From Salinisphaera orenii subsp. halophila YIM 95161 (GTDB taxonomy: Bacteria; Pseudomonadota; Gammaproteobacteria; Nevskiales; Salinisphaeraceae): a stretch of 64,000 bases of DNA. The stretch lies in the NCBI RefSeq assembly GCF_003732545.1, contig NZ_AYKF01000143.1, positions 43,439 through 107,438 on the forward strand. The letters run 5' to 3'. Position numbers and translations under genes: made by a program. Position 1 is the first letter of the stretch. Each line of letters opens with the position of its first letter. A model generated the notes under the pieces. It did not search any database. It worked only from the letters and a program-made list of their open reading frames with translations, and was not told the origin of the DNA. Positions 8,864 to 17,771 of the stretch are shown here, in pieces.

Positions 8864-9403
8864 TCAGCGGACGAACTTGTCCGCCTCGGCCGGATCCATG
8901 CCCAGGCGTTCGTAATGGGCGCGCACGTTCGCCAGCTTGGTGAAGACGTCCTCGTATCCCAGCGCCTTGCCATAGGGGTCGACGTAGGTATAGCCGCCGG
9001 TCACGTGGAAGAGCGTCACCATCTCCGCGGCCTCCTCGGGCACCACCAGCGTGTGCGTCTCGCCCGGCGGCTCGAAGGCGTAGTCGTTCGCCCGCGCGAC
9101 CCAGTCATGCTCCAGGTAATGCCAGGCACCGCGGAGGGTGAAGGCGTGGACCGGGCCGGTGTGGCGATGACGCGAGAGCACGCCCGCCTTGTGCACCCAG
9201 AGAATATTGACGTAGAAGCCCTGGCTCACGGAAAGGACGAGGGGCTTGAACCAGACGTTCTCGTCCTGGACGACCCAGTCCGGATCCTCCGTGCCGATGG
9301 ACTGCGGCAGCTCGAGCGCCCCGCCCATATAGACGTCCGGCACCATGCCCGTGGGCTGCGGCAGTTGATAGGCCACCGCGCTGCGATCGCGATCATCCGA
9401 CAT
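8864..9403 (-). CDS. Cupin protein of the 2,4'-dihydroxyacetophenone dioxygenase type
   Basis: The protein has 179 residues, with a cupin core VHKAGVLSRHRHTGPVHAFT (metal-binding His residues) and a second His in PPGETHTLVVP. The sequence layout is that of dihydroxyacetophenone dioxygenase / ChrR-like cupins, mononuclear Fe(II) enzymes that cleave a C-C bond next to a carbonyl. It sits in the catabolic operon after an SDR and before the amidohydrolase, so cleavage of a hydroxyketone or diketone intermediate is plausible (inference). Regulatory or sugar-cupin roles are not excluded. Confidence 0.7.
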   Translation of the reverse strand: MSDDRDRSAVAYQLPQPTGMVPDVYMGGALELPQSIGTEDPDWVVQDENVWFKPLVLSVSQGFYVNILWVHKAGVLSRHRHTGPVHAFTLRGAWHYLEHDWVARANDYAFEPPGETHTLVVPEEAAEMVTLFHVTGGYTYVDPYGKALGYEDVFTKLANVRAHYERLGMDPAEADKFVR

Positions 9404-9442
9404 CGCTGTCTCCTGTTGCGTTCTTGAACGAATCTTTCGGTT

Positions 9443-10246
9443 TCAGGTCATGTAGAGGCCACCGGCCACATCGATCGTCTGACCGGTGACGAAACTCGCC
9501 TGCTCGGAGGTCAGATAGGCGGCGAGGTCCGCGACCTCGTCGGGCCGGCCGAGCCGCCCGAGTGGCGTCATCTCGATCTGTTCGTCGTTGATCGACGCGT
9601 CCACGCCGAGCACCATCGGTGTTTCGATCCGTCCCGGCGCCATGGCGTTCACCCGGATGTTGAACGGGCCGAGTTCGGCGGCGACATGACGGGTGAAACC
9701 GATGATGGCGGCCTTGGTGGCGGCGTAGTGGCAGCCGACGATGGGCGAGTAGGCACGCCCGGCCACCGAGGACATGTTGACGATGCAGCCGAAGCCGCGT
9801 TCGCGCATGCCGGGGCTGAGCAGGCGCACCGTGTTGAACGTGCCCGTGAGGTTGACGTCCAGCACCGCGCGCCACTCCTCGGGCGCCATCTCCCACGGCT
9901 TGTGCGCGCGGCCGTCGTGCTTGGGCGAGATGCCCGCGTTGTTGACCACGCTGTCGAAGGCCCCGAGCGCCCTCTCGGCCTCCGCCACGCTCGCGGCCAG
10001 CGCCTCGTAGTCGGACACATCCACCGCCAGCGGCGTCGCGGCGCCGCCGCGTTCCTCGATTTCGGCGGCGACCCGCCGCGCGTTCTCGCCGGACCAGTCG
10101 GCCACGCCGACCCGCGCACCGCGATCGGCCAGGCCGATGGCGATGGCGCGTCCGATCCCGGCGCCGGCACCCGTCACGAGGATGGAACGCCCCGCGTGGC
10201 TGCCTTCCGGCATCTTCGTTGGATCCGTCTGTCGTGTCTTCGCCAT
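9443..10246 (-). CDS. Short-chain dehydrogenase/reductase
   Basis: The protein has 267 residues. It has the classical SDR features: VTGAGAGIGRAIAIGLADRG (dinucleotide binding, residues about 23-42), NNAG, an SSVAG catalytic Ser region, YAATK (catalytic Tyr and Lys) and the C-terminal VTGQTIDVAGG. An acidic D after the second strand (VGVADWS) suggests NAD(H) preference. The start at 10246 is 1 base after the LivF stop, so it is co-transcribed with the importer. It probably oxidises an alcohol or hydroxyacid intermediate of the same pathway. Confidence 0.9.
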   Translation of the reverse strand: MAKTRQTDPTKMPEGSHAGRSILVTGAGAGIGRAIAIGLADRGARVGVADWSGENARRVAAEIEERGGAATPLAVDVSDYEALAASVAEAERALGAFDSVVNNAGISPKHDGRAHKPWEMAPEEWRAVLDVNLTGTFNTVRLLSPGMRERGFGCIVNMSSVAGRAYSPIVGCHYAATKAAIIGFTRHVAAELGPFNIRVNAMAPGRIETPMVLGVDASINDEQIEMTPLGRLGRPDEVADLAAYLTSEQASFVTGQTIDVAGGLYMT

Positions 10247-10247
10247 G

Positions 10248-10952
10248 CTAGATCCCCAGATAGGCCCGCCGGACGTGGTCGTTGCCGAGCAGTGACTCGG
10301 CCGTATCGGCCATGGTGACGCGGCCGTTTTCCAGCACATAACCGCGATCCGCCGCCTTGAGCGTCTGATAGACGTTCTGTTCGACGATGAGCACCGTGGT
10401 GCCGGTACGTGCGATCTGCCCGATCACTTCGAACACCTGCGAGACGATGATCGGCGCCAGGCCGAGCGACGGTTCGTCGAACATCAGCAGGCGCGGCCGC
10501 GCCATCATGCCGCGGCCGATCGCGACCATCTGTTGCTCGCCCCCGGACAAGGACTCGGCGCGCTGGTCGAGGCGTTCGCCGATACGGGGAAACATGGCGA
10601 CGACCTCGTCCAGACGCTGCTTCAGGCCCGCCTGGGCCCCGGACCGGTACGCCCCCATCTGCAGGTTCTCGCGAACGGTCATGTCCGGAAACAGCTGTCG
10701 CGCCTCGGGGATCATGGTGATGCCGAAGTCCACGATGTCGTGCGACGCCATGCCGGCGATGTTCTTCCCCTCGAAGCGGATCTCGCCCCGGCTCGGCGTG
10801 ACCAGTCCGGAGATCGTGCGCAGGGTCGTGGTCTTGCCGGCCCCGTTGCCGCCCACGATCGTGACGACCTCGCCCGCCTCGACCGAGAGATCGACGTCCT
10901 CGAGTACATTGATGGCGCCGTACCCGGCGCTCACGCTATTGAGCTGCAGCAT
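10248..10952 (-). CDS. livF: Branched-chain-type ABC importer ATPase, LivF-like
   Basis: The protein has 234 residues with Walker A GGNGAGKTT, Q-loop region, signature LSGGEQQM, Walker B RLLMFDEPSLGL and a switch His in VLIVEQN. The FDEPSLGLAP form and short length are typical of LivF, the second ATPase of the HAAT family. Its start overlaps the upstream fused LivM-LivG gene by 17 bases. With LivH, the fused LivMG and the binding protein it completes one importer. Confidence 0.92.
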   Translation of the reverse strand: MLQLNSVSAGYGAINVLEDVDLSVEAGEVVTIVGGNGAGKTTTLRTISGLVTPSRGEIRFEGKNIAGMASHDIVDFGITMIPEARQLFPDMTVRENLQMGAYRSGAQAGLKQRLDEVVAMFPRIGERLDQRAESLSGGEQQMVAIGRGMMARPRLLMFDEPSLGLAPIIVSQVFEVIGQIARTGTTVLIVEQNVYQTLKAADRGYVLENGRVTMADTAESLLGNDHVRRAYLGI

Positions 10953-12738
10953 CGATCGACTCCTTTCCGAGATAGGCTTCGATCACCGCCTCCTGGCGCA
11001 CGACGTCCTCCGGCGCGCCCTCGGCAATGACTTCGCCGGAATTGATCACGATCACGCGGTCGGACAGCGACATGATCGCCTGCATCACATGCTCGATCGC
11101 GATAATGCTCACGCCGCTGTCGCGAATGGTCCGAACGAGTTCGATCGCCTCCTGGAGATCGGCGCGATTGATGCCGGCCATCACCTCGTCGAGCAGCAGC
11201 ACGCGCGGCTCCATGGCCATCACGCGGGCGATCTCCAGCCGCTTGAGTCCGCCGATCGGCAGACCGCGGGCCTCGTCGTCGAGGTAGCGAGCCAGACCCA
11301 TGCGGTGGGCGATCTCGCGCGCCGACCGGCGCGCATCCGCCACCGCGGGATGCCGGTGGAACGCGCCGACCATGATGTTTTCCTCCACCGTCATCGCGGC
11401 GAAGGGCTGGACGATCTGGAAGGTCCGCCCGAGCTGAAGGCGGGCGAAATCCCCGGGGCTGGCCGGCGAATGAAAATGCCCGTCGGCGCCGCGGATCGAC
11501 ACCCGGCCGCTATCCGGCTTGAGAAAGCCCGACAGCATGTTGAACACGGTCGTCTTGCCGGCCCCGTTCGGCCCGATCACGCCGAGCACCTCGCCTTTCC
11601 GGAGCGTCAGCGACACATCGTTGGTCACGTGCAGCCCGCCGAAATGCTTGTCCAGGTGTTCGGCCTGCAGGACAACATCGCCGATCGGCGCGCGCTGCGC
11701 CTGCGTGCGGGTCGGCGCCGGTGGCGTCCCTGCCGCATCCTCGTCACGAGCCGTCTTCCCAGCGCCGAAGAAACGTGAGAGCACGCTCATCAGCCCGTCG
11801 GGCATGAACAGCACGGCGATCACGAGCACGCTGCCGTAGACAAAACCGTGCAGTCCCACCGCTTCCGCACCCAGCCAGCCGCGGGCCAACTCGGTGACCG
11901 GGACCAGCAGGATCGTGCCGACCAACGGCCCGAAAACGGTGCCGATCCCGCCGATGAGCGCGAACATCGCGATCTGGATCGAGAACGTCAGCGAGAACAC
12001 CGAGCCCGGCTCGATGAAGGTCAGATACATCGCGTGGAACGTGCCCAGCATGGCCGTCAGCGCCGCCGATATGGCCACCGCGAGCAGCCGCATCTTTACC
12101 GTCCCGATACCGGCGCTGCGGGCGGCCGACTCGCGCTCGCGCGTGGCCACCAGATAGAAGCCCCAGCGGTGCTGGCGCAGCCCCCAGGCCACCAGCAGCG
12201 TGAGCAGCATCAGTCCGAAGGCGATGATCAGTGACGGCAGGCGATCCTGGAAGATCATCCACATCCAGCCGGTCTCCAGCGGCACCATCATGCCGGTGGC
12301 ACCGCCGGTCACGTCGCTGAAATGAAGCGCGAGCACGCGGAACACCTCGAGAAAGGCGATCGAGGCCAGCGCGAAGAACGGCCCGTGCAGCCGGAAACAG
12401 GGGTAGCTGATCGCCACGGCGACCACCGCCGCGACACCGCCCCCGGCGAACATGCCCAGCCACGGCGTGACGCCGGCGTTGACCAGCATCATGCCGACGT
12501 AGGCCCCGATGCCGTAGAAGGCCGCGTGGCCCAGCGACAGCTGGCCGGCGTAACCGCCGACGATGTTCCAGGCCGTGGACAGACCCGCGAAAATGCAGAT
12601 CGTGATGAAGATGTGATAGACGAATGCGTCGTCGATGACGACCGGCAGCACGAACAGTGCGGCGAGCACGCCGGCGAGCGCGGCCGGCGCACGCCATCCG
12701 TCACGGTTACGAGGCAGAGACAACGTACGAGTACTCAT
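10936..12738 (-). CDS. Fused LivM permease and LivG ATPase
   Basis: The protein has 600 residues. Residues about 1-320 form a LivM permease with about 9-10 membrane segments and the motif SLGHAAFYGIGAY. After a linker near 325-350 (GTPPAPTRTQAQRAPIGD) follows a complete LivG-type ATPase with GPNGAGKTTVFNML, GRTFQIVQPF, a degenerate signature GGLKRLEIARVMA and LLLDEVMAG. LivM and LivG are usually separate; fusions are known in this family and fix a 1:1 permease:ATPase ratio. The degenerate signature (PIGGLKR rather than LSGG) is normal for LivG. It is 10 bases downstream of livH. Confidence 0.92.
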   Translation of the reverse strand: MSTRTLSLPRNRDGWRAPAALAGVLAALFVLPVVIDDAFVYHIFITICIFAGLSTAWNIVGGYAGQLSLGHAAFYGIGAYVGMMLVNAGVTPWLGMFAGGGVAAVVAVAISYPCFRLHGPFFALASIAFLEVFRVLALHFSDVTGGATGMMVPLETGWMWMIFQDRLPSLIIAFGLMLLTLLVAWGLRQHRWGFYLVATRERESAARSAGIGTVKMRLLAVAISAALTAMLGTFHAMYLTFIEPGSVFSLTFSIQIAMFALIGGIGTVFGPLVGTILLVPVTELARGWLGAEAVGLHGFVYGSVLVIAVLFMPDGLMSVLSRFFGAGKTARDEDAAGTPPAPTRTQAQRAPIGDVVLQAEHLDKHFGGLHVTNDVSLTLRKGEVLGVIGPNGAGKTTVFNMLSGFLKPDSGRVSIRGADGHFHSPASPGDFARLQLGRTFQIVQPFAAMTVEENIMVGAFHRHPAVADARRSAREIAHRMGLARYLDDEARGLPIGGLKRLEIARVMAMEPRVLLLDEVMAGINRADLQEAIELVRTIRDSGVSIIAIEHVMQAIMSLSDRVIVINSGEVIAEGAPEDVVRQEAVIEAYLGKESIDAAAQ

Positions 12739-12748
12739 GATCGGCCAC

Positions 12749-13633
12749 TCACGGGGAGACGTGGGAAAGATTGCGCCGGGCGCCGAACAGTCCGGACGGC
12801 CGGAAGATCAGTACCAGCAAAAAGATGCCGAAGACCGCGACTTCCTTGAGATCCGAGCCGAGGTAGTAGCCGGCGAAGGCGTCGACCAGCCCGATCACCA
12901 GCGCCGCGATGAACGCGCCGGTGATGCTGCCGAGGCCGCCCATGACGACCACCACGAAGGCGATCAGCACGAAGTAGGTCCCGATGGTCGGCGAAGCCGG
13001 GTACAGGGGCGCCACCAGCGTCGCCGCCACGCCCACGCAGGCCGCGCCGAGACCGAAGGTCAGCACATAGACCCGCGAGACGTTGATGCCCATGAGCCGG
13101 GCCGCGGCACGGTTCTGGGCGGTCGCACGAATCGCCCGCCCCGGACGGGTGCGCGTCAGCAGCAGATGCAGCCCGACCACGAGCACGATGGAGCTGAAGA
13201 AGATCACCAGCTGCCCGGTGAGCACGCCGACCGTGCCGACCCCGACGCTGTGGCGCAGCCCTGACGACGGCGTGTTGGCGATATCCGCGCCGAAAATTAG
13301 CAGCGCCAGATTGATCAGCGCGATCGACAGACCGACGGTCGCGAAGATCTGGACATGTTCGTCCGAATTGCGAAGCCGCTCGATCACGAGCTTCTGTGTC
13401 AGCGCGCCCATGACGAACAGCGCCGGTACCACTAGCAGCAGGCTTGCATACGGATGCACGCCAAGCTGGGTCGTGATGAGATAGACGATGTACATCCCCA
13501 CCATCAGGAACTCGCCGTGCGCGAAGTTGATGACGCGGGTGATGCCGAATATCAGCGTGAGCCCCACGCTGATCATGGCGTACAGCCCCCCGAGCATGAG
13601 CCCGTTGGCCGTTATCTGCAGAACGGTTTCCAT
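12749..13633 (-). CDS. livH: Branched-chain-type ABC importer permease, LivH-like
   Basis: The protein has 294 residues with about 8 hydrophobic segments. It has the LivH hallmarks GLTLIFGITRVINFAHGEF near the N-terminus and RPGRAIRATAQNRAAARLMG in the cytosolic coupling loop. It forms the transmembrane heterodimer with the LivM half of the following fused protein. A strong hairpin separates it from the binding-protein gene upstream, which would lower its expression relative to that of the binding protein. Confidence 0.92.
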   Translation of the reverse strand: METVLQITANGLMLGGLYAMISVGLTLIFGITRVINFAHGEFLMVGMYIVYLITTQLGVHPYASLLLVVPALFVMGALTQKLVIERLRNSDEHVQIFATVGLSIALINLALLIFGADIANTPSSGLRHSVGVGTVGVLTGQLVIFFSSIVLVVGLHLLLTRTRPGRAIRATAQNRAAARLMGINVSRVYVLTFGLGAACVGVAATLVAPLYPASPTIGTYFVLIAFVVVVMGGLGSITGAFIAALVIGLVDAFAGYYLGSDLKEVAVFGIFLLVLIFRPSGLFGARRNLSHVSP

Positions 13634-13651
13634 GATCGACCCCGAAAAGGG

Positions 13652-13677
13652 GCCGGAGCCTGCGCACAGGCTCCGGC
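13652..13677 (-). terminator. Intercistronic hairpin after the binding-protein gene
   Basis: A perfect 11-bp stem, GCCGGAGCCTG paired with CAGGCTCCGGC, encloses a CGCA tetraloop. On the minus strand it is followed by CCCCTTTTCGGGG. It lies between the stop of the binding-protein gene and livH. Such hairpins commonly stabilise the binding-protein mRNA and terminate part of transcription. Confidence 0.7.
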
Positions 13678-13685
13678 GAATGACG

Positions 13686-14909
13686 CTAGTCCTGGAGTTT
13701 CAGCTCGGAGACCGCGGCCTCTTCCGGGAACACGGTCACCAGTTCACCGTCCTGCCACTGCATGCCCATCATCTTGGCGCGGGTGTTCTGGTTGTTCTCG
13801 CCGAACTTCACCCCGTAACCGGCAGCGGTCTCGCCCATGGGGATGTCTATGGCATCGACGGCCTCCCGGATCTCGTCCGGTCCGAAGCCGTCGGCGTCGT
13901 CGATGGCGTGCAGCAGGGCCATCGCACCGGCGTAGTTGTTCAGCGAATGACCCGACCGCGGGGCACTGTCGTACTTGGCCTTGTAGTCCTCGACGAACTC
14001 CTTCACGCCCGGAGCGAACTCGGGATTGACGTTGTACTGCGTGAAGTCGGCATCGAGAACGCCCTCGATCACATCCGCGCCGACCGCCTCGGCCGTGGGC
14101 TCCATGGAGTAGCCACCGCCACCGCCGATGATCGCCTTCGGGTCGTAGTTCTCCTCGTCGGCCTGCCGCAGGAACAGCACCGAGTCGTTCTGATAGGAGG
14201 TCTGCAGAACGACATCCACGTTCTTTTCCTTAAGCCGGAGCACGATCGACGACATGTCGACGGTCGAGGCCGGATAGGCCTGTTCGGCGACGACGTTGAG
14301 GCCGGCCTCCTCGGCGTACTTGTTCTCGAACTCGGCGACGGAGCTGCCGTAGCTCGAATCCTCGTGGATGATGCCGATGCGCAGCTCCTCCGGATCCTTG
14401 TCGAGCTCGGGCGCGACCGACTCCACGATCATGTCGACGATAGTTCGCGCCATGTCCTTGGCGGTCGGATTGGTTCGGTACAGATAGGCCAGATCGCGAC
14501 CGGTCACCTTCTCGGCGACCGCACCCAGTTCGAAATAGGGAATCCGGCTGAGCTCGGCGACCTGGCTGGCCGCGATCGACCGGGACGAGGAATAGGTGCC
14601 GAAGATCGCCTTGACGCCCTCGCGTGCGATCAGCCGACGCGCTTCGCCGATCGCCTGGTTGTTGTCCACGGCATCGCCCTTGACGAGGGTCACCTGCTCG
14701 CCCTGCACGCCGCCTTCGCTGTTGATCTGATCGACGGCGAGTTCAAGCCCGCGCGCGCTCTCCTCGCCGAGCAGCGCCAGCTGGCCGCTGAACGGATAGA
14801 GCGCGCCGAACTTCACCTCGGCGTGGGCGGCCCCCGCCCCCGCGCCCAGGGCGAGCGCGCTGGTCAGGCCGATCGCGGCGTATCGGAACATGGATCGTGA
14901 TTTCGACAT
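13686..14909 (-). CDS. Periplasmic substrate-binding protein of the Liv-type importer
   Basis: The protein has 407 residues with a Sec signal peptide ending in GAGAAHAE (about residue 30). The mature part has the type I periplasmic-binding fold of the HAAT family: KFGALYPFSGQLALLGEES, then an LVKGDAVDNNQAIGEARRLI strand-helix and GTYSSSRSIAASQVAEL. HAAT proteins bind amino acids, amides, or aliphatic and aromatic acids. The ATG at 14909 is preferred: GAGGAG lies 7 bases before it, whereas the ATG at 14915 touches the ribosome site. Confidence 0.9.
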   Translation of the reverse strand: MSKSRSMFRYAAIGLTSALALGAGAGAAHAEVKFGALYPFSGQLALLGEESARGLELAVDQINSEGGVQGEQVTLVKGDAVDNNQAIGEARRLIAREGVKAIFGTYSSSRSIAASQVAELSRIPYFELGAVAEKVTGRDLAYLYRTNPTAKDMARTIVDMIVESVAPELDKDPEELRIGIIHEDSSYGSSVAEFENKYAEEAGLNVVAEQAYPASTVDMSSIVLRLKEKNVDVVLQTSYQNDSVLFLRQADEENYDPKAIIGGGGGYSMEPTAEAVGADVIEGVLDADFTQYNVNPEFAPGVKEFVEDYKAKYDSAPRSGHSLNNYAGAMALLHAIDDADGFGPDEIREAVDAIDIPMGETAAGYGVKFGENNQNTRAKMMGMQWQDGELVTVFPEEAAVSELKLQD

Positions 14910-14969
14910 GGTCATCTCCTCATTTTCTCGGGAACGTGCCGCCTTCAGGCGGGCGGCTACAGCGGTTGA

Positions 14970-16709
14970 TCAGATCGGCAGATCGAGGTTCGGGCTGTCC
15001 TTGAAGCTGGTGATCGGCGGATAGGCGCGCTCATCGGTCACGACGTCGATGACCGTCACGGCCGTCGACGCCAGCCCCCGCTCGAGCGCGGCGCGATAGT
15101 CGGCCGGGTCCTCCACGCGTATGCCCTCACAGCCGCAGGCCCGCGCGATCGCGGCATGGTCGACCGCCGTGAATTCGCAGACATCGGTGTAATCGCCGTG
15201 CAGCACCTGCTCGGAGTGCTTCTGATAACCCAGGATCTGGTTGTTGAGCACCGTGATCGTGACCGGCAGCCCCATGCGCCGTGCGGTTTCGAGCTCCGCC
15301 CAGACGTGGGCGAAGCCGCCATCACCGGTCAGACAGAACACGGGCGCCTCCGGCCGGGCCGCCTTGGCGCCGAGCGCGAACGGAACGCCCCAACCCAGGC
15401 CGGCAAGGCCACGCGGCGTGACGAAGCGGCTGCCCGCCCTGCGGGAGGTCAGGAAGTTGGCGACCCAGATCGAGGCATAGCTGGCATCCGCGACGACCAG
15501 CGTCTCCGGCGTCAGCACGGCGTCGAGATCGCGCATGAGGCGTTCGGGCCGGGTCGGCCGAGCCTCCATGTCCACCAGCGATGCCAGATCGCTGCTCCAC
15601 GCCGCCCGGGCCTCGCCGATGCGGGTCTCCAGCTGTTCGCGGGCCTGCTCGCGAGCGGACAGATCGGCCGCGGCGAGCCCGCGGTTCAGCGCCTGCAGGG
15701 TCAGGCGGGCGTCGCCGACCAGGCGCAGGGCTTCGTAGTTGCGGCCGACTTCCTGCGCGTCGATATCCAGATGAATATAACGGGCATTGTCCGGATACAG
15801 CGACCAGCTGTCGGTCCCGTTCTGGTTCGTGCGATTGCCGATCAGCAGAATGACGTCGGCTTCCGTCACCAGCGAACGCAGCGGCGCGGTGCGGCCGCGC
15901 TTGCCCATGAAATAGCCGACCACGCCGACCGACAACGGGTGCTGTTCGTCCACAGCGCCCTTGCCCATGGCGGTCGTGGCGACGGGGAAGCCGAGCGCCT
16001 GCAGCTCGGCCAGCGCGTCACAGGCCTTCGAGCCGTGCACGCCGCCGCCGGCGATGATCAGCGGGCGTTGCGCGCCGGCGAGCAGGTCGACGGCTTCGCT
16101 GACGCGATCCGGATCGGCCACGCTCCGATCCAGCGGATAGGTGCCGAGATCGGCCTGCCGCGCCCTGGCGGGCCCGGGGAGTTCGTCGTCGAGCACGTCC
16201 ACGGGTACCAGCAGCACGGCCGGCCCGCCGCGCCCGGAGGCGGCCGCGGTGAACGCCATATCGACGTAGTCGTCGATGCGCTCGGCCTGATTGACACGCC
16301 GCACCCACTTGCTGACGCCCTTGAACAGTTCGAGGTGGTCCAGTTCCTGGAACGCGTTGCGATCGGTGTTGGAGCGCGCGACGTCCTGGACGATGGCGAC
16401 CATCGGCGTGGATGCGGTCAGCGCCTCCCCCAGACCGGCCACCAGCAACGTGGCCGCCGGCCCGTTCTGAGCCGCGACGACCGACACGCGCCCGGACACC
16501 CGGGCGTAGGCGTCCGCCATCGCCGCCCCGGCGTTCTCGGTGCGATACCCGATCTGGCGGATGCCGTAGTCGGGCCCGGCGAGAAAGAGCTTCGACGGAA
16601 TGCTCTGGCCGAATATCTCCGTGACGCCGTGGCGTGCCAGTGCCGCCGCGAGGCGCTGGGCGCCCGTTTTCGTGTTCGACTCGTTCCGGCTCGACGCACC
16701 TGTATCCAT
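14970..16709 (-). CDS. ThDP-dependent enzyme of the acetolactate synthase / decarboxylase superfamily
   Basis: The protein has 579 residues in three domains. The N-terminal Pyr domain has the catalytic Glu in YRTENAGAAMADAYAR (about residue 59). The central domain has IIAGGGVHGSKA. The C-terminal PP domain has the ThDP motif GDGGFAHVWAELETA ending in NNQ. Such enzymes decarboxylate 2-oxoacids or cleave/ligate acyloins. The residues after the motif do not identify the substrate for me. It begins GAGGAG-ATCGAGA-ATG and is 60 bases upstream of the binding protein in the operon. With the cupin and the dehydrogenases it suggests breakdown of a hydroxyketone or 2-oxoacid. Confidence 0.85.
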   Translation of the reverse strand: MDTGASSRNESNTKTGAQRLAAALARHGVTEIFGQSIPSKLFLAGPDYGIRQIGYRTENAGAAMADAYARVSGRVSVVAAQNGPAATLLVAGLGEALTASTPMVAIVQDVARSNTDRNAFQELDHLELFKGVSKWVRRVNQAERIDDYVDMAFTAAASGRGGPAVLLVPVDVLDDELPGPARARQADLGTYPLDRSVADPDRVSEAVDLLAGAQRPLIIAGGGVHGSKACDALAELQALGFPVATTAMGKGAVDEQHPLSVGVVGYFMGKRGRTAPLRSLVTEADVILLIGNRTNQNGTDSWSLYPDNARYIHLDIDAQEVGRNYEALRLVGDARLTLQALNRGLAAADLSAREQAREQLETRIGEARAAWSSDLASLVDMEARPTRPERLMRDLDAVLTPETLVVADASYASIWVANFLTSRRAGSRFVTPRGLAGLGWGVPFALGAKAARPEAPVFCLTGDGGFAHVWAELETARRMGLPVTITVLNNQILGYQKHSEQVLHGDYTDVCEFTAVDHAAIARACGCEGIRVEDPADYRAALERGLASTAVTVIDVVTDERAYPPITSFKDSPNLDLPI

Positions 16710-16757
16710 TCTCGATCTCCTCTTTTTTCGATCTTCGCTGTGGCAGAACGCGCGTCG

Positions 16758-17771
16758 TCAGCCGGCCGCCAGCGTCTCGAGCACGACCTTGCCGATATGG
16801 GGCGCGTCCATGCGCTCGTGCGCGGCCACCACATCGGCCAGCGCGTAGGTCGAATCGATGACCGGACGGCAGCGGCCCTCGGCCCAGAGGGGCGTCGCGA
16901 AGTCCGCGAGTGCCGCCGCGATTTCCGCCTTGGCCTCGACGCTGCGCGCCCGCAGCGTCGAGCCCGTGAAGGTGACCCGCTTGGGCATGAGATGACGCAG
17001 ATCGATGGTGGCTTGCGGGCCCTGCATCAGCGCGATCTGAACGAGGCGCCCGTCCACGGCCACGACCTGCAGATTGCGATCGACATAGTCTCCGGCGACC
17101 ATGTCCAGCACCACATCCACGCCGCGGCCGTCGGTGCGGTCGTGGATCTCGGAGACGAAATCGACCGCCCGGTAATTCAGCGCCACCTCGGCACCCAGTG
17201 TCCGGCAGCGCTCGCACTTGTCCTCGCTGCCCGCGGTGACGTAGACCGTGGCCCCGCGCGCCACGGCGAGCTGAATCGCGGTGGTGCCGATGCCGGAGCT
17301 GCCGCCATGGACCAGCAGCGTCTCGCCGGCCTTCAATCCGCCGCGCTCGAACACGTTCGTCCAGACGGTGAAGAAGGTCTCGGGAACCGCGGCCGCCTCC
17401 ACCATCGAGAAGCCCTCGGGCACCGACAGCGCGTTGCGTTCGTCGACCACCGCGTATTCGCTGTAGCCGCCGCTGGCGACCAGCGCCATGACCCGGTCGC
17501 CGACGGCGAAGCGCTCGACGCCGTCAGCCACGGCCACCACCTCGCCGGCGATCTCCAGCCCGAGCACGTCGTTGGCGCCCGGCGGCGGCGGATAGTTGCC
17601 CATGCGCTGCATCACGTCGGGCCGATTGACGCCGGCCGCCGCCACCCGTACGAGCAGTTCGCGCCCCGCCGGCCGCGGCACCGGCCGGGATTCGGTTCTC
17701 AGCGCCGACGGCCCGCCCGGCTCCGGCGCAGTGACGACGGTCATGGTCTCGGGCAAGGCTGCAGCGTTCAT
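16758..17771 (-). CDS. NAD(P)H:quinone oxidoreductase, PIG3/Qor type
   Basis: The protein has 337 residues of the MDR superfamily without zinc ligands. The segment AGVNRPDVMQRMGNYPPPPG replaces the zinc-binding loop, and the nucleotide site is VHGGSSGIGTTAIQLA. This matches the PIG3 quinone oxidoreductase group, NADPH-dependent enzymes acting on quinones or enones. The start overlaps the preceding zinc dehydrogenase stop by 4 bases. It is the second gene of the operon and may reduce an unsaturated intermediate. Confidence 0.85.
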   Translation of the reverse strand: MNAAALPETMTVVTAPEPGGPSALRTESRPVPRPAGRELLVRVAAAGVNRPDVMQRMGNYPPPPGANDVLGLEIAGEVVAVADGVERFAVGDRVMALVASGGYSEYAVVDERNALSVPEGFSMVEAAAVPETFFTVWTNVFERGGLKAGETLLVHGGSSGIGTTAIQLAVARGATVYVTAGSEDKCERCRTLGAEVALNYRAVDFVSEIHDRTDGRGVDVVLDMVAGDYVDRNLQVVAVDGRLVQIALMQGPQATIDLRHLMPKRVTFTGSTLRARSVEAKAEIAAALADFATPLWAEGRCRPVIDSTYALADVVAAHERMDAPHIGKVVLETLAAG

